NCBI GenBank assembly: GCA_036382775.1
Contig: DASVHD010000046.1
Coordinates: 1-64,000, forward strand
Source of the DNA: a bacterium
GTDB lineage: Bacteria > Hydrothermota > Tepidihabitantia > SM23-42 > JAOAFX01
Direction: 5' to 3'
Length of the DNA stretch: 64,000 nt
Positions 1 to 7,244 of the stretch are shown here, piece by piece (position 1 is the stretch's first letter; each line of letters begins with the position of its first letter). Below the pieces are notes generated by a model. The model had not been told where the DNA came from. It saw only the letters and a program-made list of their open reading frames with translations, and ran no database searches. Position numbers and translations under genes: made by a program.

Positions 1-5
1 GCACT

Positions 6-1298
6 TTGTTCTTCAAATGCTCGCGCAAGATCTCAACCTTTTTCTCGGGACTGATTCGCTGCCGTTTGCCTTCCATTTCGCTCCTTCCTAACCACCTTAT
101 TCAGCTAGGCCCGATTGTCAAGTTCCATCTGAAGCAGGACACCGCGGCTGAGACTGATACAAGAGTAAGCCTTGATCTTGAGGGTGTGGATATTGTGTAT
201 GTGATCACGAAGATATCTGAGCAGCTCGGCGGCAGATACGACATTGTGTGCAGCAATGAAGTGAAGGGCTATGTCACTGTTAAAGTAAATAATATCTCCT
301 GGCGCGATGCATTATCAGCAGTCCTGCAAAATACCGGCTACGGATACAAACAATATGGGCATGTGTTGTTCGTCGACACACAAGAAAAAATTACTGAAGA
401 CGAGGAGGGTGGCGCGAAGCATATAGTCCTATATAATGTCTGGCCAAACGATGTCAACGAGATGTGTCGGCAGATCGAACCGTTACTCTCTTCTAAGGGG
501 CACGTTTTCCCTGATGAACGGACCGGGCAGGTGGTGGTCATTGATCATGCCGCAAAACAAAAGCAGGTCAAATTTTTAATCGCTAAGCTCAAGAAGCCCG
601 AGCGGCAGATACTTATCCAGGTTAGGATCATCAGCACAACAAATGTCATCAACGAGGCGATCGAACAGCGCTGGAACCTGCCGCTGTTGCGCCTGCCGGT
701 TATCGGCATTGTATATCAGCAAGAGCCGGCCATTCAAGGTTACGCTCATGTCACGGCGGGCGTCATCCCTTATTTTGACAGCTTGCTGGATATGCAGATC
801 CTGTCCGAACATACGCGAGGATATGAAAGCGTCACAGGAAGGCTATTGATCCTGGAAAACAGCGAAGGCACGCTCGCGACCGGTCAGAAATTCAGTGTCC
901 TGATACGGGACCAAGCCGGTAATGCGGTCAGCCAATTCTACTCCGCGGGGTTCAAGGTTTCGGCAAGGATCAACGCGCTTGAAGGTATAACGGACGGCCT
1001 TCCTTTGATGTTGAAAATAAAACTTAAGATCGAGATGAGCAGCTTTGACCGAGCATCGGTGCTTGCCGGCAGGCCGATCATTCCGAGTTATGAGTCAGAA
1101 CTTGAAACTTACGTGAGGGACGGCGAGACCGCGGTCATATGCAGGCGGATCGAAGGGCTGTTAGGCCAGCATGAAAAAGAACCGGGCTGTCTGCTGATCG
1201 CCAGGTTTCCCTTTATAAACCGTCTTTTCAGACCCTGGACACGTGTTGGCGACCTGACCCACCAGTACATTCTGATAACACCAAGGATCGTGAATTGA
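6..1298 (+). CDS. Secretin-family outer-membrane pore protein (PilQ/GspD-like), possibly 5'-incomplete
   Basis: Secretins form the multimeric outer-membrane channel of type IV pili and type II secretion. After a poorly conserved hydrophobic first ~35 residues comes an STN-like domain (about residues 50-125, LDLEGVDIVYVITKISEQLG). A NolW-like segment with the pattern IDHAAKQKQVKFLIAKL follows, and the C-terminal half matches the secretin core in shape, ending in YILITPRIVN, the usual ITPRIV end motif. The first codon is TTG at the very edge of the window and no ribosome-binding site is visible, so the true start may lie upstream and the first residues may not be native. At 430 residues or fewer it is short for PilQ. 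The family call is fairly safe; the pathway is not known because no pilus or type II genes are adjacent. Confidence 0.72.
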   Translation: MFFKCSRKISTFFSGLIRCRLPSISLLPNHLIQLGPIVKFHLKQDTAAETDTRVSLDLEGVDIVYVITKISEQLGGRYDIVCSNEVKGYVTVKVNNISWRDALSAVLQNTGYGYKQYGHVLFVDTQEKITEDEEGGAKHIVLYNVWPNDVNEMCRQIEPLLSSKGHVFPDERTGQVVVIDHAAKQKQVKFLIAKLKKPERQILIQVRIISTTNVINEAIEQRWNLPLLRLPVIGIVYQQEPAIQGYAHVTAGVIPYFDSLLDMQILSEHTRGYESVTGRLLILENSEGTLATGQKFSVLIRDQAGNAVSQFYSAGFKVSARINALEGITDGLPLMLKIKLKIEMSSFDRASVLAGRPIIPSYESELETYVRDGETAVICRRIEGLLGQHEKEPGCLLIARFPFINRLFRPWTRVGDLTHQYILITPRIVN

Positions 1299-1503
1299 TC
1301 ATACAAGGTACTTCTCCCGTTATACGGGATACTCGGTTTTGCATCCAAATCACAGATTTGGGCAAAAACGGTATCGATGCTCCCTCGATAAACTCGGGAT
1401 TAATCGAAAGATAAATTACTCATTACTGTTCGAGTGTAGTCGAGCGAAGTCGAGAACTACCTTACAAGGAATTTCTCGATGCGCGACACTTACTCGAAGA
1501 GTA
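1299..1503. repeat. Intergenic palindromic repeat debris
   Basis: No gene is seen here. The spacer holds short dyads: CCCGT-TAT-ACGGG near 1315, a CCCTCGATAAACTCGGG unit near 1381 related to the CCCTCGAT...CTCGGGAC units near 29220 and 30050, and one TCGAGTGTAGTCGAGCGAAG-type unit near 1430. Confidence 0.45.
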
Positions 1504-2415
1504 TTATTTTACGATAAACCGCTTTCGGAAAAGCTTGCGATTTGCATTGAACGAACAGTGAAATCGTGTCAGCGAATCGATCATAAATAATATCGGCAGG
1601 CGCTTGAAATACAATCGCGCCCGGTCCATCATGTGTTCGTCTTTTTTACCTTTGTATAATCGGAAAACTTTTTCGGCAAAACGCGGACCATATTCAAATA
1701 ACCCGGTAAAATCACCGGCCGGATCGCCAAGAACACGGTCGCTGAAATCAATAATATTGATGCGCTTTTTCTGGTTGTCCCACAGGATATGGATATAGGT
1801 CAGATCGCGGTGGATCAGTACTTTCCGTTTATTTTTTTCATATATTTCAAGGGCCGATCTCAGTTCATTGAGAAAGCGCTTTATGATCTGCTTGTCATTT
1901 TTTGTCAGATCGCGCGAGGGGAAAAGTAAAGTTTTAACATTACGCACAAACCGGTCATAATATAACCGTACGTTTTCGCTCCGGATGCGACAGCGTTTGA
2001 TCATATTTTGTGGTGTACTATGCAGGGTAGAGATGAATTCTGCCAATTGTTTGGCAATGGTTTGCCGGTCCTGGTCGGACAGTTTTTGAAATCGTGCGTT
2101 GGTCAATTCTTTCCCGGCAAGCATTTCATAGCCGGCAAATGATCTGTCTCTGGATACATAAGTGTATATAGGAATGCCAACATGCACTCTTTTTTTAAGA
2201 TAATTCAGCAATGCAATTTCATTGCCAAGCTCGCGCAGGTAATAGCCATCCCGCGATCTTATATTGGGAAAGCGAAAAACGATATTATTTTTGCCGTGAT
2301 CTCTCTCAAGGATCACTACGTGGTGGTCCCAGCCATGGGTAATAAAGCGGTATCTTTTCCACCGCAATCGCGGAAACTCGTTGTTTATTTTGTTAAGAAA
2401 GCGTTTACTATCCAT
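1504..2415 (-). CDS. Aminoglycoside phosphotransferase (APH/choline-kinase) family protein
   Basis: This is a protein-kinase-fold small-molecule phosphotransferase of the APH family. The catalytic loop is visible as VLIHRDLTYIHIL (H202, R203, D204), followed by the metal-binding IIDFSD (D223) and GDPAGDF (around D231-D235). The residue equivalent to the catalytic-loop Asn of most family members (NIL) appears as His in HIL, which is a deviation. The N-lobe is less clear. The 303-residue length is normal. It lies 35 bp downstream of abiEii on the same strand and could be co-transcribed with the AbiE pair. The substrate cannot be read from sequence: sugars, amino alcohols and antibiotics are all known in the family, so no resistance function should be assumed. 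Confidence 0.75.
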   Translation of the reverse strand: MDSKRFLNKINNEFPRLRWKRYRFITHGWDHHVVILERDHGKNNIVFRFPNIRSRDGYYLRELGNEIALLNYLKKRVHVGIPIYTYVSRDRSFAGYEMLAGKELTNARFQKLSDQDRQTIAKQLAEFISTLHSTPQNMIKRCRIRSENVRLYYDRFVRNVKTLLFPSRDLTKNDKQIIKRFLNELRSALEIYEKNKRKVLIHRDLTYIHILWDNQKKRINIIDFSDRVLGDPAGDFTGLFEYGPRFAEKVFRLYKGKKDEHMMDRARLYFKRLPILFMIDSLTRFHCSFNANRKLFRKRFIVK

Positions 2416-2450
2416 GAGCGTAAATCGAGTTTTTGAGCTGCTGAATTTTT

Positions 2451-3125
2451 TTACTCACCTTTAATTTTATCGTTTATTGCTGCTTTCAGAATCTTGAAAT
2501 TCTCTGCAATGTAATATTTCCGCTGGTCGCGTTCCAGGATCGAGCCCAGCTTGACCGTATAATCTTTTTTTGTAAATCCTTCGATTAGCTTTAGTGACTC
2601 CGATAGAGTAGATGGTTCATCGGGCAAGGCGATGCCCTTTTTGACAAGAAATTCAATGTCGAAGACATCCCGTATCTCTTTTCTGGTCATAAAACATTCG
2701 ATCTTATTTAGCATCATATCCTTCAGCGAAAGTGCGGTTAAAAGCACCTGAATAGTGGTATGCTTGCTGTAGGCGATCACTTTTTCAGTTTCGATCTTCC
2801 GACGGATTTCTTTTCTGATCTCGATCTTGAGACTGCGGGGATATATCTTTGATCTTAACTCAAAAAGCAGCGTGTGATATTTATTGGCCGCATCGCTCAG
2901 CGCGTAAAAGGCGCTGAGCGAAGTCCTTATACCCTTGAAGAGCTTGGCAATATCAAGCGGTTTCTTGACTATCCAGAAGTCCAGATCAACCGAATGGCGG
3001 TTCAAGCCATGGCAAAGCCGCAGCATAGTACCGCCACAGAAGACAAGGGATCTAAGATAGCCCAGACTATTGAGCTTATCCAGCACTTCGATCTCGAACT
3101 GCTCTTGTTTGATTAGATCCTGCAT
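2451..3125 (-). CDS. abiEii: AbiEii-family nucleotidyltransferase (toxin of a type IV toxin-antitoxin pair)
   Basis: AbiEii/AbiGii proteins are nucleotidyltransferase-like toxins, and related members modify tRNA acceptor ends. The signature runs LVFCGGTMLRLCHG followed by NRHSVDLDF, giving the GG(T/S) of the NTase fold (residues 31-33) and the metal-binding Asp pair D47/D49. The 224-residue length is on the short side of the family. The start overlaps the end of the abiEi gene by 13 bp, the usual arrangement for translational coupling of toxin to antitoxin. The gene has no promoter of its own. Family identification is strong; toxicity and target are inferred from the family. Confidence 0.85.
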   Translation of the reverse strand: MQDLIKQEQFEIEVLDKLNSLGYLRSLVFCGGTMLRLCHGLNRHSVDLDFWIVKKPLDIAKLFKGIRTSLSAFYALSDAANKYHTLLFELRSKIYPRSLKIEIRKEIRRKIETEKVIAYSKHTTIQVLLTALSLKDMMLNKIECFMTRKEIRDVFDIEFLVKKGIALPDEPSTLSESLKLIEGFTKKDYTVKLGSILERDQRKYYIAENFKILKAAINDKIKGE

Positions 3126-3715
3126 AAACTCTTTACGATTTTTTGGGTACGATTCGGGTAGATCCGGATAATCTTTCTGATCGCCCCGGAGTCGAGTTTG
3201 GCAAGGTCGAGCGCGTCGATGTCAATCTTGTATTTTCCGAATGAATAAAGATATAGGGCATCAACCAATGCTTTTTCTTTTGAGCTGATAAAGACATCGC
3301 TATTGCTAAGGCGGGAAAACCCAAAATAATACTGTTTTTTCAGCTTATAGTAATTGAAAACCGTTCCTTTTATGTCGTAGATCACCGTTCTTTTTTGTGC
3401 CACGCATTCGATGACATTTCTTTGCACCTGGGTGGTCACGCCGTAATAACTCAGCGCGGTCACCAGGGAGACATGCGAAGGCACCTGAATAATGTTGGCA
3501 AGCCGCATAAACTGCTCCAGCGTGTACGCGCGCCAGTTCGAAGCCAATACATAGACATCTTTCTTTATGCGCAGGAAAACATCCGCGCTTGCGTAGCGAG
3601 ATGCCATGACCCGCGCCGATTCCGGTTTGATGTCAAAAACACGGGCGAGGTCCGCGACCGTGAAATACAATCCGGATCCCAGTTCTTCAAATAGTCGAGC
3701 ATTTCTTCTGAGCAT
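3113..3715 (-). CDS. abiEi: AbiEi-family antitoxin/transcriptional regulator
   Basis: AbiEi antitoxins have an N-terminal winged helix that autoregulates the operon and a C-terminal domain that neutralises AbiEii without binding it. Here an N-terminal winged-helix region (YFTVADLARVFDIKPESARVM, residues ~17-37) is followed by the typical central segment PSHVSLVTALSYYG and a C-terminal domain containing SSKEKALVDALYLYS. The 200-residue length is normal. It is the first gene of the operon and overlaps abiEii. A strong promoter sits just upstream. The predicted leader is about 15 nt without a Shine-Dalgarno sequence. A 9-bp direct repeat flanking the leader is a plausible autoregulatory site. 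Confidence 0.85.
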   Translation of the reverse strand: MLRRNARLFEELGSGLYFTVADLARVFDIKPESARVMASRYASADVFLRIKKDVYVLASNWRAYTLEQFMRLANIIQVPSHVSLVTALSYYGVTTQVQRNVIECVAQKRTVIYDIKGTVFNYYKLKKQYYFGFSRLSNSDVFISSKEKALVDALYLYSFGKYKIDIDALDLAKLDSGAIRKIIRIYPNRTQKIVKSLCRI

Positions 3716-3716
3716 A

Positions 3717-3741
3717 GTTAATTATCACTTTTGTTAATTAT
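3717..3741. promoter_or_regulatory. Candidate AbiEi operator: 9-bp direct repeat
   Basis: GTTAATTAT occurs at 3717-3725 and again at 3733-3741, 16 bp apart. It overlaps the -10 element and the leader of abiEi, and each half contains the self-complementary TAATTA. AbiEi proteins are known to bind repeats in their own promoter; binding here is inferred. Confidence 0.45.
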
Positions 3742-3764
3742 ATATATTTAATAAATTTTGTCAA
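3737..3764 (-). promoter_or_regulatory. Promoter of abiEi-abiEii
   Basis: Minus strand: TTGACA (3759-3764), 16-nt spacer, TATAAT (3737-3742). Both elements match the consensus perfectly. Confidence 0.8.
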
Positions 3765-3780
3765 TAAGTCATTTCGAATC

Positions 3781-3808
3781 TTGACAATCGGCAAGGCGGT
3801 ATTATAAT
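3781..3808 (+). promoter_or_regulatory. Promoter of the 3834 lipoprotein gene
   Basis: TTGACA (3781-3786), 16-nt spacer, TATAAT (3803-3808). It diverges from the abiE promoter only 17 bp away. Confidence 0.8.
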
Positions 3809-3833
3809 ATTGTATGTATAAAAGGAAGGAAAG

Positions 3834-4313
3834 ATGGAGATGAAAAAAATCTCTTTGATAGCACCTGTATTATGCCTGGTGCTACTTTCCTGCCATCATG
3901 TATCCCTTCGATGCGAGCCGGATGTGGTGGTAACTAATATTGATTATACATCTGACCCGTGTTCTGTGCCGTATGGAGATGCGCATCAGAAATTTGCTGA
4001 TAACTACTACGGTACTGACTTGTCCTTTGATCTAAAAAACGCCCTGGTCGACCGGATGGCGGAGATCGCGGATTCCCTGGGTGAGGATGGTGATGTTCTG
4101 AAGGAGTGCGTTATCGCTGCGTACGGTGATTCGTGGGATAGCCAGCCCATGCGAATCCCATGCTATGCGGAAAAATGCGTTTATGATAGCAGTGAAGTCT
4201 GGGCGATCGTCTTTAACCGTGAAAACGACTACAACTCCAATATCGTTCATTTTGACCTTTTTTTCATATCGCTAGATACAAAGGCAGTTTTGTATACGGA
4301 TGGATGTTATTGA
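3834..4313 (+). CDS. Small predicted lipoprotein of unknown function
   Basis: I do not recognise the family. The N-terminus is a lipoprotein signal (KKISLIAPVLCLVLLSC), with the lipobox LLSC placing the lipidated Cys near residue 20. The mature part is ~140 residues, acidic, and contains several Cys (C29, C42, and others near the centre) that could form disulfides in the periplasm. A purine-rich Shine-Dalgarno sequence (GGAAGGAAAG) ends 1 nt before the chosen ATG; a second in-frame ATG two codons later (MKK) is equally plausible. A consensus promoter precedes the gene. It lies between the divergent abiE operon and another secreted protein on the same strand. Confidence 0.65.
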   Translation: MEMKKISLIAPVLCLVLLSCHHVSLRCEPDVVVTNIDYTSDPCSVPYGDAHQKFADNYYGTDLSFDLKNALVDRMAEIADSLGEDGDVLKECVIAAYGDSWDSQPMRIPCYAEKCVYDSSEVWAIVFNRENDYNSNIVHFDLFFISLDTKAVLYTDGCY

Positions 4314-4408
4314 ATGCCTTTAAAACGATATCATACAAATCCAGACTGTCTTGTTTTATATGGTTTTTACATGGCAAACGGGATAATCCCGAAAAAAAAG
4401 GATGAATT

Positions 4409-5482
4409 ATGAAGATAGCAAGAATAAATATATCACTTACACTTGTATTTCTTTTTTCTTTAGTAAGGAGTATAAATTCACAAGGACTGACAGTAACATC
4501 AGCCGAAAATCGACCAGGGGTGAGTTATCCTGATGGTTACGTGAATTCGATACGACTTAAACTCCATTTGCCATCCATGCCACGAGTCGGGGAAGTTTTC
4601 GAAGCGGAATTCACGGTTTTTTGTATTAATGATTTAGAAAATATCAAATTTGGACCAAATTATACAGTTACTTTTTCTAGTAATGCAGCTACGATAACAA
4701 CTGGGAAAGAACATAATTTCTCTGGTTTTATGAAAAAGGGTGATTTTAAACAATTTAAAGTAAAAATGAAAATTAATAAAGCTGTGCCTACGGTTAGTAT
4801 AGGTAGTGCTATTACTTCCAAAAAATGGCCAGCTCGAGAACTCGTATTAGTTATTTTTCTGATTGATTCACTAACTGGTCGGTATGGGACAAAGGAAGAG
4901 TATGAGAGGAAGTTGCCAGTTGAATACCGTTATGATTTTATTGACGGATCATTTATTGGTGCATACGACCAGACTCGTGTGTCATTGGAAGAGAACAGAC
5001 AAATCATTAAAATGATGAAGCTGTTAGAGCCTGCATTGAGTGATTCAGAAGCCCTGCTTCTTCATTCAGATATGTATCGGATTGGAATTCCCAAAGGTGC
5101 AGCAATATGGGATGAAGTGAATAAACGGTGGATTGAAAAAGGAATATTTGAATATTATCTGAAAGATGGGTGGTACAAAGCGTTGCAACAGGGAATGCTC
5201 GAACAATGGCGGGAGGATGAAAAAAGAAAGATCGAAAACGAAGGAAAGGAAGGCAGTATTAATTTTTTTCATAGCGGTGATAGTAATAATGAAACAAAAC
5301 TGACCTGCCCTGCTTCTAATAAATACATGGTAATAGGATTATTCAATATTATGGAGTTAAGCCGTAAGGCTTTTATTAAACTCTCACGAGTTAATTCCCA
5401 GCCTTTTGTCTTCCCGGATTCGTCCTTTTTGGTAAGTGCCTTCGCACCATTCGGCGACCGCCAACCCGTGTTCTTATCTTAA
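4409..5482 (+). CDS. Secreted protein of unknown function with a repeat-derived C-terminus
   Basis: The N-terminus is a signal peptide (KIARINISLTLVFLFSLVRSINSQG). The next ~110 residues look like a beta-rich periplasmic or extracellular domain (VGEVFEAEFTVFCINDLENIKF), and the middle is more helical and charged. Function is unknown. From about residue 316 onward (LSRKAFIKLSRVNS) the reading frame runs through a palindromic intergenic repeat that also occurs at 21473 and 30208. The last ~40 residues are therefore probably not ancestral and the gene looks 3'-truncated by repeat insertion. The stop overlaps the 3' end of the convergent SBBP gene by 9 bp. Base composition is AT-rich relative to neighbours. 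A Shine-Dalgarno-like AAAAGGATG precedes the ATG. Confidence 0.6.
   Translation: MKIARINISLTLVFLFSLVRSINSQGLTVTSAENRPGVSYPDGYVNSIRLKLHLPSMPRVGEVFEAEFTVFCINDLENIKFGPNYTVTFSSNAATITTGKEHNFSGFMKKGDFKQFKVKMKINKAVPTVSIGSAITSKKWPARELVLVIFLIDSLTGRYGTKEEYERKLPVEYRYDFIDGSFIGAYDQTRVSLEENRQIIKMMKLLEPALSDSEALLLHSDMYRIGIPKGAAIWDEVNKRWIEKGIFEYYLKDGWYKALQQGMLEQWREDEKRKIENEGKEGSINFFHSGDSNNETKLTCPASNKYMVIGLFNIMELSRKAFIKLSRVNSQPFVFPDSSFLVSAFAPFGDRQPVFLS
5352..5400. repeat. GAGTTAAGCC...GAGTTAA palindromic repeat, copy 1 (in CDS)
   Basis: The unit has two small hairpins, AAGCCGTAAGGCTT and ACTCTCACGAGTT. The same unit occurs inverted at 21473-21522 and at 30208-30256. This copy lies inside an open reading frame. 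Confidence 0.75.
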
Positions 5483-7171
5483 GAGTATCACTTTTTCGGT
5501 CTGTTGATAATCTCCCGCCTCTTGGTGCACGAAATAGATCCCGGCGGGAAGCCGACGGCCATGGGCGTCATCGCCGGACCAACATAGATTTGATTCATGA
5601 TACATGATGCATGATTCAAAATTATTAGTTAAATCGTTAACAATTCGGCCTGAGATATCGTAAATCTTTAACGAGAAGTTTTTTATCCCGTAGCCTGCAT
5701 CGTGCATCATAGATCTGATTTCTGTCTTTTCACTGAACGGATTTGGATGAACCTGTAAATTGTTACTTTCGGCGTTTGGATATAGTATTACCTTTTCATT
5801 TAATCCAACAAGAGGCGCTTTATATTTGTATTTTATAGTACAGTATTGCCAGAAGATGGATGTGGGATCATTACTCTGTCCCGTTACATAAATATAAACT
5901 GTATCATCCGTGCCGTGACTGCAGGCAACATCATAAGCCCGGTCATAATCTCCTACGCCCTGGTCATAATATATTGTCCAGATCGTATCACCATCTTTGG
6001 TGTAAGCTGTGGTTAGATAATCGTCATAATAAGGAGGTGTACTGCTACCCATGCCGGATATATAAATATTACCGTAATTATCCACTGCTACGCCATAGGC
6101 TTCGTCATAACCACCGTCATCATAAGCTCGAGCCCAACATTCATTCCCATTAATGTCGTATTTTATAGTGACATAATCAACCGCAGCCGAGTTCCAGTTC
6201 CCCTCGCCGGTAATAATGATATTATTCCATTGGTCAATCGCCATATCCCGAGGGACATCAGAGGCGCCTTGATAATCATGCCAGCGTATCCATTGCTCGT
6301 TTCCCAATGAGTCATATTTGATCGTCAAAAAATCCCAGCCGGTTCCACTGCCAAAGCCAATACCTGTTACATAGATATTCTGTAGATTATCAGTTCTGAT
6401 CACCATTGCCTCATCCTGAGAGCTGGTATCATACCGACGGACCCAGAGTGTATCTCCATCAGGGTTGTATTTAATTGTTGCATAATCTTCGTCAGAAGAA
6501 CCTCCTCCAATGAGATGGTCACTATATCCCGTCACTAATATATTTCCCGTTGCATCAAGAGCGATGCTGACAGCAACATCAGAATCAATGCTATCTGTGC
6601 AGCAATATTCCCGCACCCAAAGTTCATTGCCACCAGGAGAATATTTGATCGTTGCATAGTCAAGACCTGTTACAGTATTTTTTGCAAAACCGGCAACATA
6701 AACATTTCCTAATTCATCAGCGATCACTGCTTGTCCTCTGTCAGAACCAGCATTGAATGTGCCGGTATGTCTTCTTACCCACAGTTCAGTACCATTGGTG
6801 TTATATTTTATCGTGGCAATATCCTGAGAAGTAGTGAACCCTCCGTTACTTTCTCCTGTTACATAAACATTACCCGCAGAATCTACGTATAAAGCGAACG
6901 GCTCATCATTATTGTTTCCTGGACCGTTATAGACCTTTTTCCATATCTGATTCCCTTGAGCATTATACTTAAAAGTTACATAGTCTCTTGAGGTGGAAGA
7001 GGATTCAATACTCCAGCCGGTTATATAAATGTTGCCGGCGGCATCCACACCGACACATTTGGCACCAGCGCTGCCATTTGCAGGGCCATATCTCTTTACC
7101 CATTCGGTCTGGACTTGAGCAAACGATATGACAAAGAGACAAACCTCTAAATATATTAAACCTCTAATCAT
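5474..7171 (-). CDS. Secreted SBBP-type beta-propeller repeat protein with C-terminal sorting domain
   Basis: A signal peptide (GLIYLEVCLFVISFAQVQ) is followed by about eight to nine ~50-60-residue repeats. Each carries an 'AGNIYITG / GNVYVTGESN' strand and a 'YATIKY(N/S)..G' strand, the pattern of SBBP (seven-bladed beta-propeller) repeats. The last ~90 residues form a FlgD-like/type IX-style sorting tail: HPNPFSEKTEIRS, LKIYDISGRIVNDL, GRRLPAGIYFVHQEA, and a final EKVILLR. This predicts export and surface attachment or release by a type IX-like route, which is known for the tail family but not shown here. A strong AAGGAGG precedes the ATG. The gene lies downstream of and on the same strand as the large regulator but has its own promoter. 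Confidence 0.82.
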   Translation of the reverse strand: MIRGLIYLEVCLFVISFAQVQTEWVKRYGPANGSAGAKCVGVDAAGNIYITGWSIESSSTSRDYVTFKYNAQGNQIWKKVYNGPGNNNDEPFALYVDSAGNVYVTGESNGGFTTSQDIATIKYNTNGTELWVRRHTGTFNAGSDRGQAVIADELGNVYVAGFAKNTVTGLDYATIKYSPGGNELWVREYCCTDSIDSDVAVSIALDATGNILVTGYSDHLIGGGSSDEDYATIKYNPDGDTLWVRRYDTSSQDEAMVIRTDNLQNIYVTGIGFGSGTGWDFLTIKYDSLGNEQWIRWHDYQGASDVPRDMAIDQWNNIIITGEGNWNSAAVDYVTIKYDINGNECWARAYDDGGYDEAYGVAVDNYGNIYISGMGSSTPPYYDDYLTTAYTKDGDTIWTIYYDQGVGDYDRAYDVACSHGTDDTVYIYVTGQSNDPTSIFWQYCTIKYKYKAPLVGLNEKVILYPNAESNNLQVHPNPFSEKTEIRSMMHDAGYGIKNFSLKIYDISGRIVNDLTNNFESCIMYHESNLCWSGDDAHGRRLPAGIYFVHQEAGDYQQTEKVILLR

Positions 7172-7190
7172 TTTTTCCTCCTTTTAATAT

Positions 7191-7218
7191 AGTATATTAT
7201 ATTCTAAATTGTTGACAA
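7191..7218 (-). promoter_or_regulatory. Promoter of the SBBP-repeat gene
   Basis: Minus strand: TTGTCA (7213-7218), 16-nt spacer, TATACT (7191-7196). The leader carries AAAAGGAGG ahead of the start. Confidence 0.6.
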
Positions 7219-7244
7219 ATCTGTTGACAGAATTTCAGAGCTGT

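Noticed and set aside
1504-2415. Aminoglycoside resistance gene
   Set aside because: Only the broad APH fold is supported; the catalytic-loop Asn is replaced by His and there is no resistance context.
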